Source: Diogma glabrata
Lineage: Eukaryota; Arthropoda; Insecta; Diptera; Cylindrotomidae
Length of the DNA stretch: 64,000 nucleotides
Assembly (NCBI GenBank): GCA_963693315.1
Contig: OY856188.1
Coordinates: 96,427,876 to 96,491,875, forward strand
Direction of reading: 5' to 3'
Below are positions 59,096 through 64,000 of the stretch, piece by piece. Both the position numbers and the translations under genes were made by a program. Each line of letters starts with the position of its first letter. Within the stretch, counting starts at the first letter, position 1. The notes below the pieces were generated by a model that worked only from the letters and a program-made list of their open reading frames with translations, did no database searches and was not told the origin of the DNA.

Positions 59096-60249
59096 TATAG
59101 TAAAAAATAATAAAAGGTGCTTTTTCAAGCATTTTTAAAAAATTTTGTTTCTTATAATATTATTTTGTAGCTTTTTTTATGGTAGAATGACAGCCCGATA
59201 ATAAAATAAGGTTAAAGAAAAATGGATGGTTCAATTACATGTAATTATCATGAAAAAAACATGTAATAACTACAATATCTGACTTTGGTACATTAAAATT
59301 ATATATAATTTGCACTTGCTTAGTTTTGTATTCAGCTGTTACATGAAATATACATGAATTTGCTCTGCCAAATTAAGATATTGTAGCTATTAAATGTATT
59401 CTAGATAAGAATTATATGATCAATTTTCCACTTAATAGCTAGATAATTTACATGTATTAAATAAAATACGTGAAAAAATTTAGGATAAATTTAAGTTATT
59501 TCATGAAACACCTGACAAAATTTAACTTAAATAACAGGTACATAATTTTATGGCTAGGAATTATGGATACGATATTATCTATCTCCCAAACTAATGCATT
59601 TAAGGACAAAATAGGTTTTTATGACAATTTCTAAACCGACTTCAAATAAACATTTTTATGCATAATTTGGAGCGTATTTTTGAATGGATTTAAATGTTCA
59701 TGTATAAAGAAAGGTTCAATTTTGTTTATACATAAAACAAAAATAGGAAAAAATAATGAGAACAACCCTTAAAAATACAATTAAATATTTATTTTTTTTT
59801 TTAACTGAATACTTTAATTTTCAATTTTCTTTTCGGTATTCGATAAAAAACATTAATTATTGAAAATATAATAATAGTTTGTAGTATACTATAATGTAAA
59901 CTTATGTGATCATAAGGGGAGAATTTCGGAACATACATTTTGTGGTTTGCATGTGTAACAAACGAGTTAAATTTAACTAATAATTAGCTAAAATATAACA
60001 TAACATTTGCACTTATTTAACTTAAAATTTGGTTAAATTATAGTTAAACTTAATCACATATTAGCCAGCATATTACATAAAAATTACATGAAAATTTAAC
60101 CAATATTTTTATGGAAAAAGTACGACACTTAGGTTAAATTTAATCTTTTATTATACATAAATTTAGGTTAAATGAGAATGTTCACTAAAATTTTGTACAG
60201 ATAATATCAAAATATATTTAAGCTAAAATCCACCTATTGTGCTAGCTGG

Positions 60250-60261
60250 TATATATATATG

Positions 60262-60338
<77 letters not shown>
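60250..60338. repeat. (TA)n microsatellite, right part
   Basis: Continuation of the TA array beyond the inserted 3.9-kb element, with GTATG interruptions near 60260-60266. Confidence 0.95.
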
Positions 60339-60339
<1 letters not shown>

Positions 60340-60537
60340 AATTGAAAACCAATTGAATAACATCCGTAAAGATCTCACCATACATGAAATAATTGGAAAG
60401 AAGTGGCAAAATATCGAGTCAATGGGTAAAAAATTCCTTAAATTACCACGAAGAGAGTCCGTTGCGAAATTTCAGCTAGCTACTGGACATGATTGTTTGG
60501 CAGAACATGTGTATCGTTTCAAAATTGCCAGAATCAA
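60339..60537 (+). pseudogene. C-terminal fragment of a non-LTR retrotransposon, cut by the gap
   Basis: The frame reads PIENQLNNIRKDLTIHEIIG, then KKWQNIESMGKKFLKLPRRE, then SVAKFQLATGHDCLAEHVYR. The F-x-L-x-TGHD-x-L-x-x-H-x-x-R block is typical of the region after RT and RNase H in LINEs, just before a CCHC-type finger. That finger would lie in the gap. No start is present; the left edge abuts the TA array. Confidence 0.55.
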
Positions 60538-60737
60538 NNNNNNNNNNNNNNNNNNNNNNNNNNNNNNNNNNNNNNNNNNNNNNNNNNNNNNNNNNNNNNN
60601 NNNNNNNNNNNNNNNNNNNNNNNNNNNNNNNNNNNNNNNNNNNNNNNNNNNNNNNNNNNNNNNNNNNNNNNNNNNNNNNNNNNNNNNNNNNNNNNNNNNN
60701 NNNNNNNNNNNNNNNNNNNNNNNNNNNNNNNNNNNNN
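60538..60737. other. Assembly gap (200 N)
   Basis: A run of exactly 200 undetermined bases, so the true length is unknown. Reading frames drawn across it are not evidence of coding. Confidence 0.99.
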
Positions 60738-60839
60738 AACCCATCTTCTACACCAAATCTCTCAACTCCTTTCTATTGTAATATGTTAGCAACAAAACCT
60801 CTACCCTGGCTCGTTTCAAATTTATCTAAAAGGCTAAGT

Positions 60840-61095
60840 AGAATGATTGCGATGCTTTATATATTGGTAAAATCAAACAGGTACTAAAAGAGAATACATA
60901 ACCACATTTCTTTTAAACGTAGAGACAAATCCAGCAACGCCTTAATTGAACACTTTAAAAAATTGGGTCACTTCTTAAGTTTTAACATCTCAAAATCCTA
61001 GCCTGACATTCCAAGTTTTACCACCGCACCTTTTTAGAATTATGTCAAAATCTTCAATGGTTACTTGTCTTTTTATTCAAATTATAAATATATGA
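60840..61095 (+). pseudogene. Second Penelope-type GIY-YIG relic, plus strand
   Basis: Starting at about 60858, LYIGKIKQVLK gives the YIG half of the motif. After a frameshift RIHNHISFKRRDKSSNALIE and HFKKLGHFLSFNISK follow (H-x-H helix, S-x-ALIEH-x-x-x-x-GH block). About 61030-61060 reads TFLELCQNL, the helix with the expected Glu. Stops and shifts make it inactive. Its 3' side converges on the 3' side of the minus-strand Penelope element that starts at 63214. Confidence 0.6.
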
Positions 61096-61204
61096 AAAAT
61101 TTTCCTTTTTCAAAAACAGCTTATTATAGACAAGTTGAAAAATCAAACTACAAAAATTACATAAAAACTGTTTAGTTTTATTTTACAATTTTTTAATTTT
61201 TGTT

Positions 61205-61262
61205 AGTTATAGTTACTCCAATATTTCGACTTGTTAGTCATTATCAAGGAAAGTCTGTAAAA
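61205..61262 (-). ncRNA. Hammerhead-ribozyme-like motif of the Penelope element (candidate)
   Basis: The minus strand reads CCTTGATAA, then TGACTAACAAGTC, then GAAATATTGGAGTA. A hammerhead core needs CUGAUGA, helix II, GAAA, helix III and an NUH site. Here helix II is GACU/AGUC with an AACA loop, GAAA is intact, and GUA could be the cleavage site after a 2-3 bp helix III. The core reads UUGAUAA: C3 and G8, which pair in the active fold, are both changed to a U-A pair. Hammerheads are known in Penelope pseudo-LTRs. Helix I is not convincing, so activity is doubtful. Confidence 0.38.
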
Positions 61263-61322
61263 AATCAGAACAACATTTACAAACATGTTAATATTTCTAA
61301 TATGGCTAGTGACGCTAACATT

Positions 61323-62110
61323 ATAGAAAACATACCTAAACTATAACTTCATGGTTTTTAAAAAAATGCTTTATATAAAACAATGATAATTAAGGAAAAA
61401 ACTATATAAACTGGCATTAACACATATATAAAAAAAACTTTTAGATCAACATATGATCGTGTCATCAAAATTTAAAAATTAACTGAATACAAAAAAACAA
61501 AATCAAAAACCAAATAACTAGCAATTAATTATATATTCCTTCTTGTAATAAAAACCTAACATTATATTTTTTATATGTGCCAATTATATTACGTCATTAT
61601 CTATGCGATATATATTCTCAAATAAAAAAAATAAAATGAATAAATAATATATAATATAAAATTAAACTGAGAGATGTTTATGCCAAGCTGGAAAAACTTT
61701 CTGTATCCCTGTTAAGAGTTACTGATCTTTATTAAGAAAACTACCTAAACAACAACAATATTGAATCAACAAACCAATAAAATATATGCTATTCCCTTAT
61801 CTTAACGATTGATTAAGCTCAGATAGTTCTTATGTAAACCTCTACAATCCGTTTTGTAGTTTATTGAATTGTTGTGACGTGTGATATAACACATCTCTTT
61901 GAACACTCTCTTATGTTTATTAGACGCATAGTCAAGTATTGAGGCTTCTTGAAACTTAAAATTATTGTTGCATTCAATGGCATGTCTACATAGGGCAGAT
62001 CTATGATGTGTTATGTTATTCTTATTCTTCATTGTATACTTTACGTCAACCTTATGTTGGTTTAACCTAGTGGTTATCGTCTTAGAAGTTTCACCAATAT
62101 AAGATTTTCC
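61323..62110. repeat. Left arm of the Penelope inverted repeat
   Basis: This arm is the reverse complement of 63213-64000: paired coordinates sum to 125323 at both ends of the arm, so no indel separates them, and I saw no mismatch in the parts compared. It contains the 3' part of the RT-EN gene (from GKSYIG onward) and the 3' UTR. The arm probably extends to the left of 61323, but its partner lies beyond the window. Confidence 0.93.
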
Positions 62111-63214
62111 ACAGTCACAATCAATTTTGTAAACAACGCCCGTTCTTTTTTCTTTCGGAATACGGTCCTTAAGGTTACCAAATGTCCTATTCAAACTGTT
62201 ATCAACTCTCGTGGCTATTCTACTAATTTGATTAGGTCTACGTAGACACTTCTTAATCTTCTCGGTCAAATTGGGAACATAAGACATTGATCCATATATC
62301 ACTTTACTTGGTACATCGTTAAGAACTGTCCGTCTTTCCTGTAAGTTCCTGTTCGTGTAGGTATATAAACATTTAGTTATAAGTTTATTGATGAGTTTAT
62401 CAGGATAGTTATTTTTATGCAAAATTTGGTGTATTTTTATTTTATTATTGTTTCTGTGTGAGGCGTCACTAAGTTCTAAAACCCTTTTAATAAACGATGT
62501 TACAACATTTACTTTCATTTTATATGGGTGCGAGGAATAGTAGTTGAGTATCCTATTCGACGCTATATCTTTACTGTACCAATTAGTTAATATTCTGTTG
62601 TTATGTCTCGTTAGTTTCATATCCAAAAACGAAATACTATTATTACATTCTTTTTCCATCGTGAACATTACTTTTTGGTGGAAGGAGTTAAAAATGTTCA
62701 AAGTCGAATCAATATTATCTTTATGGATAATCAACAAGAAATCATCAACGTATTTTCTAATAAATGATGGTTGTCCATTTAAAAGAGGTAATTGTTCCCG
62801 TAGTAATTTCTCAAGTACAATATCAGCAAGTATGGGAGATAGCGGATTGCCCATTGCGAGTCCAAAAAGTTGTCTATAGCATTGGTTGTTAAATTGGAAA
62901 TAGTTATTATCGTTCACGCAAGTATCAAAAATTTTTAGAAACAATTCTTTCGAAGAAGGAAACAAGTCTTCTATTTCTGACCATCTGTCAACAATTGCCA
63001 TACGCGCTATATCCGTTGGTATGTTCGTGAATAGAGATATGACATCAAATGATACCAATACCTCACCATCATTCAGTGTTATTGCATCGATTAGTAATTT
63101 AAGATCCACAGAGTTTTTTATATTGAATTGGCTATTCTCAACCAACGGTTTTAGGTATCCGATCAATAATTTGGAAAGGTGATATACGGGTGAAGTTACT
63201 GTCGATACAATGGG
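61802..63214 (-). CDS. Penelope-like element: reverse transcriptase and GIY-YIG endonuclease, 5'-truncated
   Basis: An open frame of 470 codons begins in the middle of RT (PIVSTVTSPVYHLSKLL); no start codon is present, and the TTG at 63166 is only an internal Leu. RT blocks in order: LVSFDVISLFTNIPTD (motif A, catalytic Asp), LFGLAMGNPLSPILADI (B), FIRKYVDDFLLII (C, intact YVDD) and NSISFLDMKL (D/E). The linker leads to GVVYKIDCDCGKSYIGETSK, then TRLNQHK, the GIY-YIG nuclease. FQEASIL and FKEMCYITRH hold the candidate Glu. Missing are the N-terminal part and RT fingers, roughly the first third of the usual protein. In intact elements the protein nicks the target and copies the RNA there. No stop or frameshift is seen, so this is the youngest coding sequence of the window. 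The 5' junction lies at 63212-63214. Confidence 0.93.
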   Translation of the reverse strand, partial: PIVSTVTSPVYHLSKLLIGYLKPLVENSQFNIKNSVDLKLLIDAITLNDGEVLVSFDVISLFTNIPTDIARMAIVDRWSEIEDLFPSSKELFLKIFDTCVNDNNYFQFNNQCYRQLFGLAMGNPLSPILADIVLEKLLREQLPLLNGQPSFIRKYVDDFLLIIHKDNIDSTLNIFNSFHQKVMFTMEKECNNSISFLDMKLTRHNNRILTNWYSKDIASNRILNYYSSHPYKMKVNVVTSFIKRVLELSDASHRNNNKIKIHQILHKNNYPDKLINKLITKCLYTYTNRNLQERRTVLNDVPSKVIYGSMSYVPNLTEKIKKCLRRPNQISRIATRVDNSLNRTFGNLKDRIPKEKRTGVVYKIDCDCGKSYIGETSKTITTRLNQHKVDVKYTMKNKNNITHHRSALCRHAIECNNNFKFQEASILDYASNKHKRVFKEMCYITRHNNSINYKTDCRGLHKNYLSLINR

Positions 63215-63521
63215 AAAATCTTATATTGGTGAAACTTCTAAGACGATAACCACTAGGTTAAACCAACATAAGGTTGACGTAAAGTATACAATGAAGAATA
63301 AGAATAACATAACACATCATAGATCTGCCCTATGTAGACATGCCATTGAATGCAACAATAATTTTAAGTTTCAAGAAGCCTCAATACTTGACTATGCGTC
63401 TAATAAACATAAGAGAGTGTTCAAAGAGATGTGTTATATCACACGTCACAACAATTCAATAAACTACAAAACGGATTGTAGAGGTTTACATAAGAACTAT
63501 CTGAGCTTAATCAATCGTTAA
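63210..63521 (+). CDS. Inverted partial copy: GIY-YIG C-terminal part with a junction-created ATG
   Basis: From 63213 the sequence equals the 3' part of the neighbouring minus-strand gene, in the opposite orientation. The junction happens to create ATGGGAAAATCT, so a 103-codon frame MGKSYIGETSKTITTRLNQH runs to the same stop. From Gly onward the residues equal those of the longer gene. The GVVY half of the nuclease motif is lost, so nuclease activity is unlikely. This is probably the inverted pseudo-LTR copy, and translation of the short frame is unproven. Confidence 0.8.
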   Translation: MGKSYIGETSKTITTRLNQHKVDVKYTMKNKNNITHHRSALCRHAIECNNNFKFQEASILDYASNKHKRVFKEMCYITRHNNSINYKTDCRGLHKNYLSLINR

Positions 63522-64000
63522 GATAAGGGAATAGCATATATTTTATTGGTTTGTTGATTCAATATTGTTGTTGTTTAGGTAGTTTTCTTAATAAAGATCA
63601 GTAACTCTTAACAGGGATACAGAAAGTTTTTCCAGCTTGGCATAAACATCTCTCAGTTTAATTTTATATTATATATTATTTATTCATTTTATTTTTTTTA
63701 TTTGAGAATATATATCGCATAGATAATGACGTAATATAATTGGCACATATAAAAAATATAATGTTAGGTTTTTATTACAAGAAGGAATATATAATTAATT
63801 GCTAGTTATTTGGTTTTTGATTTTGGTTTTTTGTATTCAGTTAATTTTTAAATTTTGATGACACGATCATATGTTGATCTAAAAGTTTTTTTTATATATG
63901 TGTTAATGCCAGTTTATATAGTTTTTTCCTTAATTATCATTGTTTTATATAAAGCATTTTTTTAAAAACCATGAAGTTATAGTTTAGGTATGTTTTCTAT
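63213..64000. repeat. Right arm of the Penelope inverted repeat (runs off the window)
   Basis: Exact-looking reverse complement of 61323-62110. The arm starts at GGAAAATC, where the gene copy has TGTGGAAAATC, so a 2-3 base G overlap at the junction may be microhomology. The spacer between the arms (62111-63212) is the unique RT portion. Confidence 0.93.

Noticed and set aside
60239..60887. Open frames of 90-180 codons spanning the N run
   Set aside because: They cross 200 undetermined bases; only the part before 60537 shows protein similarity.
62544..62879. 111-codon plus-strand frame
   Set aside because: Antisense shadow of the Penelope RT gene.
63164..63166. TTG as the start codon of the Penelope RT gene
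   Set aside because: The same frame continues upstream with conserved RT residues to 63214; the TTG is an internal Leu codon and the copy is 5'-truncated.

Overview
This is an AT-rich, intron- or intergenic-type window of an animal genome, most likely an insect. The evidence is the mix of transposon families: R1-like non-LTR, BEL/Pao, Ty3/gypsy, Penelope-like and ZMYM1-type hAT elements. Nearly all recognisable coding sequence belongs to transposable elements, mostly broken. No intact host gene is visible. The one host-gene sequence I can name is a decayed, intronless copy of RNA polymerase subunit RPB8 (55640-56076, minus strand). No rRNA, tRNA, operon or CRISPR array was recognised. Protein-family assignments rest on motifs read by eye; no database search was run.

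Layout. 1665-6854 is a complete hAT element with a perfect 8-bp target duplication. It carries a TA-flanked MITE and a Penelope GIY-YIG relic inside it. 7.2-7.6 kb is an unidentified coding relic. 7.9-13.4 kb holds Ty3/gypsy debris in the order PR-RT, LTR, gag start, integrase (minus strand), plus another LTR at 7.9-8.3 kb on the plus strand. 16.85-18.7 kb and 25.96-27.24 kb are complementary halves of a minus-strand R1-like LINE. Between them lie a possible 6-kb element with CCCAAGTAACA ends, a 623-bp almost perfect palindrome and a second complete hAT (21624-23724). 27.6-29.6 kb is a plus-strand BEL/Pao relic. 31.9-33.1 kb is a further gypsy LTR region. 37.0-37.8 kb is a minisatellite. 39.2-39.8 kb is an unidentified broken coding sequence. 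44.76-47.41 kb is a long-TIR DNA element encoding a short zinc-finger-like protein. 48.6-53.56 kb is another gypsy copy, whose LTR has swollen about fourfold by three repeat insertions.

The right end is deeply nested. A 3.9-kb DNA element (56331-60249) sits inside a (TA)n array. Its coding sequence is interrupted by a 524-bp MITE, and a Penelope-like unit with inverted flanking repeats lies inside it. After a 200-bp assembly gap comes the youngest-looking element of the window: a Penelope-like element with an open RT plus GIY-YIG reading frame (61802-63214, minus strand), followed head-to-head by an inverted copy of its own 3' part. The two arms are collinear over at least 788 bp without an indel.

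The elements do not form a pathway. The window records repeated insertion into earlier insertions. The most useful points for follow-up are the Penelope inverted structure and its hammerhead-like motif, the two poorly characterised DNA transposons (44.8 and 56.3 kb), the long palindrome, the RPB8 pseudogene and the unidentified relics at 7.2 and 39.2 kb.
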